Shown here piece by piece: positions 35,211 to 44,204 of a stretch of DNA of 64,000 nt. This DNA is from Halalkalibacter hemicellulosilyticusJCM 9152 (GTDB taxonomy: Bacteria; Bacillota; Bacilli; Bacillales; Bacillaceae_D), in NCBI RefSeq assembly GCF_000513115.1, contig NZ_BAUU01000016.1, positions 47,852-111,851 of the forward strand, given 5' to 3'. The translations under genes and the position numbers were made by a program. Positions within the stretch are counted from its first letter, which is position 1; the number at the start of each line of letters is the position of its first letter. The notes below the pieces were generated by a model. That model was given only the letters and a program-made list of their open reading frames with translations, ran no database searches and was not told the origin of the DNA.

Positions 35211-35450
35211 GCACCACCCCGGGAGATAGACGTAGTTTTGTGAGAGTTTAGAGGAGAAACATGTGCTACCCCGGGGATAGGCGTAGTTTTGTGAGAATAG
35301 AGAGGGGAAGCGTGTATTACTTACGGGGATAGGCGCAGTTTTGTGAGAGAAGAGAGAGGGAACGAGCATCACCCCAGAAATAGGCGCAGGTTTACGAGAG
35401 TATAAAGGAGAATCCTGCACCATATTGGCCATAGGTGCACTTTGATCCTT
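35211..35450. repeat. 51–52 bp tandem repeat, about 4.5 units
   Basis: Units begin near 35212, 35264, 35315 and 35367, with a partial unit at 35418. The shared core is GGGGATAGGCG(T/C)AGTTTTGTGAGAG, followed by a purine-rich AGAGGGGAA stretch. Lengths alternate between 51 and 52 bp, so no reading frame is kept. The rest of 35040–35535 shows no gene. Confidence 0.88.
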
Positions 35451-35545
35451 AGAATGCTCCTTCCCTTGACCTATGCTGATAGCTTTAAATGAAGTCGGCT
35501 TCTTATGCTATAATGAAGGGAATTGTGTGATCGGAGTTGAGTAGA

Positions 35546-36949
35546 ATGAAGAGACAGGGACAAAGTCAAAACATGAAGTCAAATCAAATGGAAAAAGGAC
35601 AGAAGTTTCCGTTAACGATTAAACGACTTGGAATTAATGGAGAAGGTGTCGGCTATTTTAAGAAGCAGGTTGTGTTTGTAAGAGGAGCGTTACCTGGTGA
35701 AGAGGTAGTCGCAGAGGCTGAGGTAATCCACCCTCGTTATACGGAGGCGAAAGTGTTAAAAACAAGGAAGAAATCAAGTGAGAGAATTGATCCGCCTTGT
35801 CCAGTTTATGAAAAATGTGGAGGCTGTCAGCTGCAGCATATGAATTATGAGGCGACATTAGCAGAAAAGCGTAGTATTGTCTTACAAGCGTTTGAGCGTC
35901 ATACAAAGCTGAATATCGATACGTTGAACATTCAACCGACGATTGGAATGGACAACCCTTGGCACTATCGAAATAAGAGTCAAATGCAAGTAAAGAAGGA
36001 GGGGAAATTCGTAAGAGCGGGTCTATATGCACGAAACTCCCATGAGCTTGTTGATTTGTCTGAGTGTCCCATCCAGCACAAAGCGATTAATCGAGTGACT
36101 AGAGTTGTCAAGCAAATATTAACCGATTTAAACGTGTCGATTTATCAAGAGCGCAAGCATAAAGGTGCGATTCGTTCGGTTGTATCACGAGTAGCGTTTG
36201 AGACAGGAGAGATTCAAGTCGTTCTCGTGACGAAAACTAATGATCTACCGAGGCAAGATGCAATTATTGCGGAAATCAATCAGCGCTTGCCCGAAGTGAA
36301 ATCGATTGTTCACAATGTGAATGAAAAGAAAACGTCGCTCATTTTCGGTGATCAAACGAAGGTGATTGCTGGGAATCGCGCGATTGTTGAGAAATTAGGT
36401 TCAAGATCGGTTGCTTTATCAGCAAGAGCGTTTTTCCAGCTGAATCCGGTTCAAACCGAAAAGCTTTACAACAAAGTAAAGGAAGTTGGAGCGTTCACGG
36501 GAAAAGAAAAAGTAGTCGATGCGTACTGTGGAGTTGGAACAATTGGGTTATGGATTGCTGATCAGGTTGCTGAAGTGAGAGGGATGGATGTCATTGCTGA
36601 GGCGATTGAGGATGCAAAAATGAATGCACAGGAAAATGGATATCATCATTTGGCGTATGAAGTAGGAAAAGCGGAGAACTTACTGCCTAAGTGGATTAAG
36701 CAAGGTTGGAAGCCTGATGTGATCATCGTTGATCCACCGAGAGTGGGCTGTGACAAGCAGCTTTTGCAAACGATTAAGAAAGTAAAGCCGAAAAAGATTA
36801 TATACGTCTCCTGTAATCCGGCAACATTAGCGAAGGATGTGGAGGAGCTACGCCAAGAGAACTATGCAGTGAAGTCGATCCAGCCAGTAGATATGTTTCC
36901 GTGGACGGCCCAGGTGGAAAATGTTGTGGTTCTTGAAGTAAAGAATTGA
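35546..36949 (+). CDS. 23S rRNA (uracil-5-)-methyltransferase, RlmCD/TrmA family
   Basis: SAM-dependent enzyme that makes 5-methyluridine in 23S rRNA or tRNA. It has an N-terminal TRAM RNA-binding domain (about residues 15–75) and cluster cysteines in [11 protein letters not shown] plus ECPIQHKA. The methyltransferase core contains [13 protein letters not shown] and DPPRVGCD, and the nucleophile Cys lies in [13 protein letters not shown]. The frame opens at TTG 35537, but ATG 35546 is better spaced from CGGAG. Position after pdaA suggests the YfjO paralogue; RlmCD (YefA) and YfjO cannot be separated here. Terminator follows. Confidence 0.87.
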   Translation: MKRQGQSQNMKSNQMEKGQKFPLTIKRLGINGEGVGYFKKQVVFVRGALPGEEVVAEAEVIHPRYTEAKVLKTRKKSSERIDPPCPVYEKCGGCQLQHMNYEATLAEKRSIVLQAFERHTKLNIDTLNIQPTIGMDNPWHYRNKSQMQVKKEGKFVRAGLYARNSHELVDLSECPIQHKAINRVTRVVKQILTDLNVSIYQERKHKGAIRSVVSRVAFETGEIQVVLVTKTNDLPRQDAIIAEINQRLPEVKSIVHNVNEKKTSLIFGDQTKVIAGNRAIVEKLGSRSVALSARAFFQLNPVQTEKLYNKVKEVGAFTGKEKVVDAYCGVGTIGLWIADQVAEVRGMDVIAEAIEDAKMNAQENGYHHLAYEVGKAENLLPKWIKQGWKPDVIIVDPPRVGCDKQLLQTIKKVKPKKIIYVSCNPATLAKDVEELRQENYAVKSIQPVDMFPWTAQVENVVVLEVKN

Positions 36950-36976
36950 AAATGAGCTCAACTAGGCTCATTTTTT
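36949..36976 (+). terminator. intrinsic terminator overlapping the stop codon region
   Basis: AAAATGAGC (36949–36957) pairs with GCTCATTTT (36966–36974), followed by T. Confidence 0.85.
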
Positions 36977-37259
36977 AATTAAAGGGCGTATTCATGGACT
37001 ATATCTTAATTTACTCATCATATTGCATTAAAAAATAAAGCCTTGCAAGATACGAAAAGATCGCATTCTAATAATTGTATTCTTGTGTTTGTATTGGTAA
37101 TCCTTAGTTTATTAATACAATCAGGAAAGTTGATTATTATGAACTAAGGAGCAAATACTAGTAGGTTCAATGCCTAGTTATCACAAATTTATCATTGATT
37201 TTCCAAGATGAAGAATGAAGTTGACATTGCCACTACGTCAAAGGATAAAATGATCATTA

Positions 37260-37736
37260 ATGAATGTATTAAAGGAGTTTGAATGGTACATGGTTGATAA
37301 TAACACTGTTATGGAATCTGGGATATGCATTGAATGTGGAGCTAGGGAGACTGATGGACTTTCATGTTATCAGCAATTCGGTTTTCCACTTGTTTGGGAG
37401 CATAATGACCCTAAACTGTATGAGCTGCATTTTTGGCTTGTTTCATGTTATATGATACAACATCCTTCAAATTATACAGAAGAAGGATATAAAAATTTAG
37501 TCAAACTATTTATTAACGCTTATGATAATAATTGGAGTACTCCATATATTCTCAAAAAGAATCGAGAAATAGTTAAATCAGTAGATAAAATCACAACCCC
37601 TATTCCAAGTAAAGAAAGAAAGCGTAAACTAAAACTGTGGTCTATGACAATTGAAGATATATATTTAGGTGGGGAGAAACAGGCAATCGTGAATATTAAT
37701 AAATGGAAAGAGCAAATAAGAAAAGAGTTAAGATGA
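37260..37736 (+). CDS. DUF5946-like protein
   Basis: A 158 aa soluble protein whose N-terminal part has CIECGA, then LSC, WEHNDPKLYELHF and YMIQHPSNY. This pattern resembles the DUF5946 family (CxxCGA…SC…E…H…Y.QHP). The cysteines and histidines suggest metal binding. A promoter TTGACA (37221–37226), 17 bp, GATAAA would place the transcript start only a few bases before ATG 37260. ATG 37290, behind AAGGAG at 12 bases, is an alternative start. The gene and its 280 bp upstream spacer are AT-rich and it stands alone, hinting at transfer. Function unknown. Confidence 0.68.
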   Translation: MNVLKEFEWYMVDNNTVMESGICIECGARETDGLSCYQQFGFPLVWEHNDPKLYELHFWLVSCYMIQHPSNYTEEGYKNLVKLFINAYDNNWSTPYILKKNREIVKSVDKITTPIPSKERKRKLKLWSMTIEDIYLGGEKQAIVNINKWKEQIRKELR

Positions 37737-37840
37737 TAATAAAATAGAAGAATTCCTATAGCTTAGTTATATAGAATAACTATGAAAATATAAATTCATT
37801 GTGCCGATCCTCCAAAACGCTTCATTTTAACTTAGCATAA

Positions 37841-37878
37841 AAGCCTAGTGTAACACGGCAGCTACACTAGGCTTTTGC
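37841..37878. terminator. bidirectional terminator
   Basis: AAGCCTAGTGTA (37841–37852) pairs perfectly with 37863–37874, with A and T flanks. It sits between convergent genes. Confidence 0.85.
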
Positions 37879-38117
37879 TATCTTGATTGATGTTGCCGAT
37901 TCATTCGTTCTGCTACTCGATATGCATCGATCATACCCCAAATCCACATAAGTGGTGCTGTAATAAAGCCAATTAAAAGAAACATAAGAAGGCCATTTAT
38001 TGCTTGAATAATAATAAAGATAATTCCTTTTCCAATTTGGCCGTTATAAATTTGACCGAGTCCGCACCAAAGAGCACTGAGGACTGCTGCTAATCCTGGA
38101 TTTTTTAATGGTTGCAT
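37878..38117 (-). CDS. TM2-domain membrane protein, 79 aa
   Basis: Small membrane protein with the TM2 signature: KNPGLAAVLSALWCGLGQIYNGQ, two hydrophobic segments separated by a short turn, and the closing MWIWGMIDAYRVAERMN. GAGGTGATAGAA places the start at ATG 38117 rather than the longer frame to 38147. TM2 proteins are common in Bacillus, with no agreed function. It is divergent from the GGDEF–EAL gene. Confidence 0.85.
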   Translation of the reverse strand: MQPLKNPGLAAVLSALWCGLGQIYNGQIGKGIIFIIIQAINGLLMFLLIGFITAPLMWIWGMIDAYRVAERMNRQHQSR

Positions 38118-38375
38118 TTCTATCACCTCGTTTCCATCGTAATACATTCTAACATAATTTTATTAGATAAGGAGAAAAAAATAACTGAATTCTTCGAAGA
38201 GGATTCAGTGGAAAAGAAAGGTTTTTCCCTAATTTCTTGCAGACTTTAACAGATTGTTTCAAAAAAATGTTGAAACGTGATACAATAAAAGAGGAAATTG
38301 CCTTATTTTGTTGAATAATCATGTAAGCGCTTTAAATGATGTAGGTTTTAGGTTGTTGTCATGGGGGAAGATAGG

Positions 38376-40247
38376 ATGATACGGAAACCTTTATTAACGA
38401 TCAATCAATTACTAGTTGTCTTAATTTGTTTGCTTGGTTTGCAGTTTAGCTTACCTTATGTTGTAAATGAGTCACTTTTAGGGGTTGTGGAGTTTACTAT
38501 ATATATCCTGCTCATTCTGTTATTTGTACGAATATTCATTGGAATAAAAGAGAAGAACAAAGCGCAACATCAAATTGAAAGCATGTATGAATCAGCCCAT
38601 TCAGTGTTATGGCTTAGAGATAGTCGAACAAACGAATTATTACGGGTGTCTTCTTATGTCAGTGAAATATTTGGATATTCGAGCGAGGAATTAGTAGCAT
38701 CGCCAACTCTTTGGTATGAACGGATACATCCAGATGACCAAAAGAGGTATTCACCATCATATTGGCAGAAGAAGATCGAAAGAGATGGAAATGTAACGAT
38801 TAAATATCGCATCATCCAAAAAAATGGAGAAGAATGCTGGGTGCAAGATCAAATATATCCGATTTATTCAGAAAGCGGATCATTAATGAACATTGGTGGC
38901 ATTGTAACCGATATAACAAAAGAGGAACAAGCGGCAGAAGAGGTTCGTTTTCTATACTTTAATGACCCGGTTTCAGAGTTTGCTAACTATGAAGGCTTAA
39001 AATATACGTTATTTGAACGAATTAAATATGGAGAGCCATTTGGTTTTTATATCTTAAAGGTCAATCGCTTGAATTTCATACGTAAGCATATTGATCAGGA
39101 AATTGCTGAAGAGGTCATTCGCTTATTGGCAAAGCGATTTAAACCTTTATTAAGTTCGAATTTATACATAGCGAGAATTAGTGATAGTCGTTTTGCAATT
39201 ATTGATCGTAAGATGCGCCCTAATGAACAGACGATCAAGATGATACGCTTTGCAATTAAAACCATCGAACAATCGATTAAAGTCGATCAATATGAGTTTT
39301 TCTTAACGGCAACGGTTGGCGTTACCCACTTTCACAGTGTTGGTGAAACGGTGAAAGACTTGCAAAAGAATGCTCAACATGCGCTCGAGCATGCGAGAGA
39401 AAATCATCAACCGTTTGCTTTTTTCCATAAATCAATGAATACACGTCCTAATGAGGCAATGAGAATTGAAGCGGATTTGCGTAAATCAATTGACCAAGAA
39501 GAGCTTCTATTATATTATCAACCAAAGCTAAATATTCAAACGGGTGATCTAGTCGGAGTAGAAGCGTTAGTTCGTTGGAACCATCCAAGTGGTCGAATGA
39601 TTTCACCAGGGGAGTTTATTCCGATTGCAGAAAGGACGGGGCTCATTTTATTAATTGGAGAATGGGTCATCGAACAGGCATGTATCCAAATGAGGAAATG
39701 GACGGAGGAAGGAATCTATGTTCCTTCTGTATCTGTAAACCTATCAGTTAGTCAGCTGTTCCAACATAATTTAATTGAGAAAATGGAGCAGTTTTTGAAG
39801 GAGAACGCCCTTGAGCCTAATCGGTTAGAGTTAGAAATTACTGAAACGATGGCGATGGATAAGGGAAGTGTTCAGCAAATCTTAACGAGAATCAAAAAGC
39901 TAGGTGTTAGTATTAGTATAGATGATTTCGGTACGGGGTATAGCTCACTAAATCAGTTACGAGATTTGCCAATAGATATTGTCAAAGTCGATGGTTCATT
40001 CGTTAGTGATATTACAACGAACGAAAAGGCAAATGCCCTCTTATCGTCAGTTATAAGAATGACGAAACTTCTGAAATTGAAAGTGGTTGTCGAAGGTGTA
40101 GAAACACAAGAACAACTAAATAAGCTGTATGAAAACGAATGTGAAGTCGTTCAAGGGTTTGTCATAAGTAAGCCGATCTCAGCAGAAGAAATTGTTGCGC
40201 AAAAAGAACAATTAAAATGTAAGATAAAAAGGCTAAATGTGACTTAG
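38376..40247 (+). CDS. PAS–GGDEF(degenerate)–EAL membrane protein, probable c-di-GMP phosphodiesterase
   Basis: A 623 aa membrane-anchored signalling protein. Two hydrophobic segments lie within residues 8–55, then a PAS domain (about 70–185), a GGDEF-like domain (about 195–355) and an EAL domain (about 365–615). The GGDEF signature is replaced by ISDSRF, so it should not make c-di-GMP. The EAL motifs are intact: VEALVRW, VNLS, LEITE, IDDFGTGYSSL, KVDGSFV, VVEGVET and QGF. It most likely hydrolyses c-di-GMP to pGpG in response to a PAS signal. ATG 38376 follows GGGGGAAG; ATG 38361 is an alternative. Confidence 0.88.
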   Translation: MIRKPLLTINQLLVVLICLLGLQFSLPYVVNESLLGVVEFTIYILLILLFVRIFIGIKEKNKAQHQIESMYESAHSVLWLRDSRTNELLRVSSYVSEIFGYSSEELVASPTLWYERIHPDDQKRYSPSYWQKKIERDGNVTIKYRIIQKNGEECWVQDQIYPIYSESGSLMNIGGIVTDITKEEQAAEEVRFLYFNDPVSEFANYEGLKYTLFERIKYGEPFGFYILKVNRLNFIRKHIDQEIAEEVIRLLAKRFKPLLSSNLYIARISDSRFAIIDRKMRPNEQTIKMIRFAIKTIEQSIKVDQYEFFLTATVGVTHFHSVGETVKDLQKNAQHALEHARENHQPFAFFHKSMNTRPNEAMRIEADLRKSIDQEELLLYYQPKLNIQTGDLVGVEALVRWNHPSGRMISPGEFIPIAERTGLILLIGEWVIEQACIQMRKWTEEGIYVPSVSVNLSVSQLFQHNLIEKMEQFLKENALEPNRLELEITETMAMDKGSVQQILTRIKKLGVSISIDDFGTGYSSLNQLRDLPIDIVKVDGSFVSDITTNEKANALLSSVIRMTKLLKLKVVVEGVETQEQLNKLYENECEVVQGFVISKPISAEEIVAQKEQLKCKIKRLNVT

Positions 40248-40277
40248 GCTAAAACGTGTAAGAAGGAAGGAATGGAA

Positions 40278-40574
40278 ATGGTCATGTATAAAGCATCGTT
40301 TATTCATCCGTATACTCATATCCCTTTTATTATTTACTATAATAAAAATGAGGGATATATGACATTGGCAAAGGATGAAGAAACTTTAGAGCTTGTTTTG
40401 AAGATGCAAGATGGGTTAGGCAATAATGAAGAGTATATTGAACAGCTTGAAAAAGCGAATAAAGTTTGTGAAACTCCTTATCCATGTGGCTCCTTTGGAG
40501 AATTGTTCGATTTTCTTGAACAGATAGGTGTGGGGAAGGAGGACGTCACATTTCAATCAATGTACTTACATTAA
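40278..40574 (+). CDS. hypothetical protein, 98 aa
   Basis: I do not recognise this family. It is a small soluble protein rich in aromatic residues at the start (YKASFIHPYTHIPFIIYY), with an acidic helical middle. Three in-frame ATGs occur (40272, 40278, 40284); AAGGAAGG fits 40278 best. It starts 30 bp after the EAL gene and shares a terminator, so it is probably the second gene of that operon. Function unknown. Confidence 0.7.
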   Translation: MVMYKASFIHPYTHIPFIIYYNKNEGYMTLAKDEETLELVLKMQDGLGNNEEYIEQLEKANKVCETPYPCGSFGELFDFLEQIGVGKEDVTFQSMYLH

Positions 40575-40672
40575 TACAAACGAAGGCGGGTTCTTTGAGA
40601 AGCTGAATCTGAATTCAGAGAGAGAAGGGCATCGGCGTCCGTAAGTTACTTAGACTCTGTTCCGATTCATTT

Positions 40673-40703
40673 AAGGAGACCGCATTGCGGTCTCCTTATT
40701 TTT
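40673..40703 (+). terminator. intrinsic terminator
   Basis: AAGGAGACCGCA (40673–40684) pairs perfectly with 40686–40697, followed by ATTTTT. Confidence 0.9.
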
Positions 40704-40801
40704 AAAAATAAGAATGAATAAAATAGGAGCCGAAGAAGCTAGCGGGTAGTACAATGGAGTTACCTGACGCTTATAAGAAAAGACTGCTACCGTGATTTTT
40801 C

Positions 40802-41188
40802 TTAATCTTCGTCTACTGGGTATACACCATTCTCATCATGGACTTCTCTTCCCGTAATCGGTGGGTTGAAAACACATACCATACGCATATCTGTTTTGGC
40901 GCGTAGGAGATGCTCATCATTTTTGTCCAATACGTAAATTTCATTTTTCTTAATAGGCCATACTTTATTATCAGCAAGTGTTTCGACTTCACCTTCACCT
41001 TCGATACAATAAACTGATTCTAAGTGATTTTGATACCAAATGTGCGTTTCTGTACCAGCACGAATAATCGTATCATGAACGGAATAGCCCATACCGTCTT
41101 TTTTCAATACGAGACGACGGCTAACCCAATTGCCTCCATCTACTTCTTGCTCTGTTCCAATAATATCTTCTAATTTTACAACTTTCAT
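40802..41188 (-). CDS. ectC: L-ectoine synthase
   Basis: Last step of ectoine synthesis: cyclises N-gamma-acetyl-diaminobutyrate to ectoine, a compatible solute. It is a 128 aa cupin-fold protein. It has the opening [20 protein letters not shown], the metal and substrate residues in [13 protein letters not shown], and [10 protein letters not shown]. All three ect genes run in the order A, B, C on the minus strand. The 102 bp between ectB and ectC contains a stable hairpin. The family is highly recognisable and an alternative is unlikely. Confidence 0.96.
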   Translation of the reverse strand: MKVVKLEDIIGTEQEVDGGNWVSRRLVLKKDGMGYSVHDTIIRAGTETHIWYQNHLESVYCIEGEGEVETLADNKVWPIKKNEIYVLDKNDEHLLRAKTDMRMVCVFNPPITGREVHDENGVYPVDED

Positions 41189-41238
41189 TTTAAAATAGCC
41201 TCCATGTCAGTAGTGATTTGATTGTCGTTTTATAAGAG

Positions 41239-41276
41239 AAGGGGATCTCAAGCAATTCTAAGATCCCCTTTTTTAA
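41239..41276. other. hairpin between ectB and ectC
   Basis: AAGGGGATCT (41239–41248) pairs with AGATCCCCTT (about 41261–41270). On the transcribed minus strand no T run follows, so it looks more like an mRNA processing or stability element, or a leaky attenuator, than a full terminator. Confidence 0.55.
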
Positions 41277-41290
41277 ATCGTTTAATTTTA

Positions 41291-42574
41291 TTAAGAAGTG
41301 ACAAGCTCTCTAGCACCTAGAACCGCTTTAACACTATCTTCAATAATCTCAAACCCTTTGTTTAATCCTTCATCATCGATTGTTAAAGGAGGGAATAGCT
41401 TGAATACTTCATCATTAGGACCTGATGTTTCCATAATTAATCCACGTTCAAAGGCTTCCGCTGCGACCTTTGATGCTAGGCCGTCCACTTGAGAAGCGAT
41501 TCCGACCATATAGCCACGTCCTTTTGCTTCACCTTCTAATTCAGGATAATCCGCAACGATGCGCTCTAAGAAGGAATAAATGCGTTTTGAACGCTCTTGG
41601 ATATCCTTTTCAAACTTATCATCTTCCCAATAAGAAAGAGATGCTGTTGCTGTAATGAACGCATGGTTGTTTCCACGGAATGTCCCATTATGCTCACCAG
41701 GAGCCCAAATATCTAGATCAGGACGAATCAATGTAATCGCCAGTGGTAATCCCATTCCACCGATTGATTTAGACATACATACGATATCCGGTTTAATGCC
41801 AACTTTCTCAAAGCTGAAAAACGTTCCTGTACGTCCAATACCAGCTTGAACATCGTCGACAATAAGGAGGATGCCCCAACGTTTACAAATTTGCTCAACA
41901 CGTTGTAACCATTCAAAACGTGCAGCATTAATTCCACCCTCACCTTGAACCGTTTCAAGGATCATTGCAGCAGGGATTTCGACACCACTACCGCCATCTT
42001 CTAGGAAGCGCTCAAGGTACTCTAGCGTATCAAGGCTTTCACTGACAAAGCTATCATACGGCATCGTCACGGTGTTCTGTAATGGAATACCAGCACCTTT
42101 ACGTTTAAAGGCATTTCCTGTTACGGAAAGTGCACCAATTGTCATACCGTGAAATCCGTTAGTGAAGCTAATAATATCTGTACGCCCTGTTACTTTGCGA
42201 GCTAACTTTAATGCACTTTCCACCGTGTTCGTTCCAGTTGGTCCTGGGAACATAACTTTATAATCAAGGTTTCTAGGCTTTAGAATGACGTCATTAAACG
42301 TTTTTAGGAATTCGGCCTTTGGTGCTGTTGCCATATCCAATGAGTGAGTAATTCCATCATTTAAAATATAATCAACGAGCTTCGCCTTCATATGTGGATC
42401 ATTGTGACCATAATTAAGAGCGCCTGCCCCTGCAAAGAAATCAAGATATTCTTTACCGTCCTCATCCCACATTTTGTAGCCTTTTGCTTTTGTAAATACA
42501 GTTGGGAAACTACGGCAATAACTACGTACCTCAGATTCTAATTCTTCAAAAATCTTCATATTTGTTTGACTCAT
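41291..42574 (-). CDS. ectB: diaminobutyrate–2-oxoglutarate transaminase
   Basis: First ectoine-specific step: makes L-2,4-diaminobutyrate from aspartate semialdehyde with glutamate as donor, using PLP. It is a class III aminotransferase of 427 aa with [30 protein letters not shown] and the PLP Lys in [13 protein letters not shown]. The frame opens at 42610, but AGGAGGAAAACAAAT and the usual [15 protein letters not shown]-terminus point to ATG 42574. It is flanked by ectA and ectC. Confidence 0.96.
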   Translation of the reverse strand: MSQTNMKIFEELESEVRSYCRSFPTVFTKAKGYKMWDEDGKEYLDFFAGAGALNYGHNDPHMKAKLVDYILNDGITHSLDMATAPKAEFLKTFNDVILKPRNLDYKVMFPGPTGTNTVESALKLARKVTGRTDIISFTNGFHGMTIGALSVTGNAFKRKGAGIPLQNTVTMPYDSFVSESLDTLEYLERFLEDGGSGVEIPAAMILETVQGEGGINAARFEWLQRVEQICKRWGILLIVDDVQAGIGRTGTFFSFEKVGIKPDIVCMSKSIGGMGLPLAITLIRPDLDIWAPGEHNGTFRGNNHAFITATASLSYWEDDKFEKDIQERSKRIYSFLERIVADYPELEGEAKGRGYMVGIASQVDGLASKVAAEAFERGLIMETSGPNDEVFKLFPPLTIDDEGLNKGFEIIEDSVKAVLGARELVTS

Positions 42575-42650
42575 TATTTGTTTTCCTCCTGTTTTTTGAC
42601 CCTTTTTCAAAAAGGGAATGGTTTCGTTTCACTGACAAGTCCTTATTTGC

Positions 42651-43166
42651 TTAGCGAATAGGTCCAATACGGAATGTTAACTCTTCTTCATGACCATCCT
42701 CAGGGAAGAGATCTTCTGAAAAGCATTCCTTCACTTCACATTGTGTATCGAACTTTTGGCTTAATCGCCGGAATAATGCTTGAGATGCTTCATTTGAAGG
42801 CGTAATCGTTGCTTCAACAAATTTGACATCAGCACAACCAGGTCGATTAACAAGTTCTTCTAGCATTTTTGACGCGAGTCCTTTGCCGCGTTGAGAAGAA
42901 TGAACGCCTATCTGCCAAACAAACACGACATCTTGCCGCTCTGGAGGGATAAATGCTGTAACGAATCCTACTACATGATCGTTCTCTTTTGCTACAACAC
43001 AAGTCTCTGCAAAAAATTCACCCATCATAATGTACTTGTACGCAGAGTTTTGATCGAGTGTTGATTCATTGACTAAATTCCACATGCCTGCTCCGTCTTT
43101 AACAGTAGGTTTCGAAAAGACAACCTCATCCGTTTTCAACGCTACAGGAGTTCCTTGGCTTTTAAT
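42651..43166 (-). CDS. ectA: L-2,4-diaminobutyrate acetyltransferase, probable AUU start
   Basis: Transfers acetyl from acetyl-CoA to diaminobutyrate, the second ectoine step. It is a GNAT-fold protein, with the CoA loop in VHSSQRGKGLASKML and the ectA-type opening FSKPTVKDGAGMW. The first conventional in-frame start is TTG 43139, which has no ribosome site. A perfect AGGAGG (43180–43175) lies 8 bases before ATT at 43166, in frame and without an intervening stop. That start gives a 171 aa protein, nearer the family's usual 170–180 residues. I therefore extend to 43166 with caution. Confidence 0.9.
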   Translation of the reverse strand: MKSQGTPVALKTDEVVFSKPTVKDGAGMWNLVNESTLDQNSAYKYIMMGEFFAETCVVAKENDHVVGFVTAFIPPERQDVVFVWQIGVHSSQRGKGLASKMLEELVNRPGCADVKFVEATITPSNEASQALFRRLSQKFDTQCEVKECFSEDLFPEDGHEEELTFRIGPIR

Positions 43167-43199
43167 ATCAGTTTCCTCCTTCGAAATTCAATTTGTTAA

Positions 43200-43520
43200 A
43201 TGAACTATTATTATGATAAGCGTGTTCGGGAAAATGGCGCAACTTACCAAAAGAAGGATTAATCGTGATGAGCCACTCTTAGATTGGTTGAATGGAAGTA
43301 AGAACATGAATGGCTGTAAATACTGCTGTATGGTTAGGTTTCCTTACAATTTGAAAATATCAGAAATTTTCAAGTGGAGTTGTATCCTTTGCTGTATAAG
43401 GGTTTATGCGCTATTTGGATGGAAGGGATTTTTTTGTTAAGAAATTATGAAGAAGCAAATTTGAAAAAAATGGGTGAGTATTATAGTGAGATACCAATTA
43501 AGAAATCGATAGATGAGAGA
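43200..43520. other. ectA upstream region
   Basis: No supported gene. It should hold the ect promoter, but no −35/−10 pair is convincing on the minus strand; TTATCATAATAATAG near 43205–43220 is a weak −10 candidate. A plus-strand frame around 43411–43544 looks protein-like over 40 residues but has no start signal. Confidence 0.35.
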
Positions 43521-43523
43521 GAG

Positions 43524-43555
43524 GGATGTCTTAAAAATACAGTTTGAGACATCCT
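43524..43555. terminator. hairpin, probably the terminator of the small minus-strand gene
   Basis: GGATGTCT (43524–43531) pairs with AGACATCC (43548–43555), located just past the stop of the YfhE-like gene. Confidence 0.5.
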
Positions 43556-43572
43556 CAGGGGAGATAGGAATG

Positions 43573-43683
43573 TTATCTTCGTGCGGCTCTGTCAGCAGCT
43601 CTGAATTCTGAACCAAATTTCACTTCTTGTGCTTTACGTAGTGTTCGTCTTTCTTCTTGAGCTCGGCGTTTTTTACTTTCCAT
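43573..43683 (-). CDS. YfhE-like small protein, 36 aa
   Basis: The product MESKKRRAQEERRTLRKAQE, then VKFGSEFRAADRAARR, resembles B. subtilis YfhE, whose family shows AQEV…EFkkADRA. ATG 43683 follows GTGGTGACAGACAC. In B. subtilis yfhE lies just before yfhF; here yfhF is 1.7 kb away, with a repeat copy, a GNAT gene and a structured RNA in between. Function unknown. The call rests on resemblance plus position. Confidence 0.65.
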   Translation of the reverse strand: MESKKRRAQEERRTLRKAQEVKFGSEFRAADRAARR

Positions 43684-43795
43684 TGTGTCTGTCACCACTT
43701 TCTGATTGGGTTAGTACTAGCTTCGTCAAAAGAAAGTCGTTTTATCCTAAGAGAAGGGGTATATAGTGAGTTAAATTCAAAAGCAGAGGAGGCTG

Positions 43796-44125
43796 ATGCC
43801 ACGCAAAGAGCCCGTAAGAGGGGCTAAAGGGAATCCTCCTGCCGTAAAAAAGCTAAATTCCCATTGTATGAGTAACAAATGAAATCCTCATTCCTTTAAT
43901 CAGTGAGATCGAGTACAAAATAAGAAAGAAAAGTTGAAATAGAGGAATCAGGGCACCATAGCGATGCAAAAAAGTAAAATAGAGTGAGAATAGAGGAATG
44001 AGGAACCGAATGCTACGTGAGATCACACGCCAGTCATCTTGCCACGCAAATTTGAGCGCGTAAAAGACTAAAGAAAATCCTCCTGAAGTTAAAGGAAGAA
44101 TCCCGCTAACTAAGGAGGAATAGAG
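43796..44125. repeat. dispersed intergenic repeat, copy C, with internal duplication
   Basis: Contains AGAGGAATGAGGAACCG (43992–44008). Reversed, it carries the CCTCATTCCTCTATT blocks of copies A and B. A flanking block TGCCACGCAAA…CTAAAG..AATCCTCCTG occurs twice, near 43796–43850 and 44036–44090. The 100-codon minus-strand frame here is a by-product. Confidence 0.75.
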
Positions 44126-44204
44126 GCTACAAATAGTGAAGCACAGCACACACATGGCATTCTAACTCTTGTAAAGGCTGCGTACAACGCAATTGGGGAT
44201 TAGA

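Noticed and set aside
35199..35432. Minus-strand ORF with apparent peptide repeats
   Set aside because: It is the tandem repeat read in shifting frames; unit lengths of 51 and 52 bp do not keep one frame.
43213..43440. 75-codon plus-strand ORF
   Set aside because: It overlaps the ectA promoter region, lacks a ribosome site and has an unlikely Cys-rich composition.
43853..44155. 100-codon minus-strand ORF resembling the frames of other repeat copies
   Set aside because: Shared peptide pieces (FLIPLF, RYG) reflect repeat DNA, not a gene family; there is no start signal.
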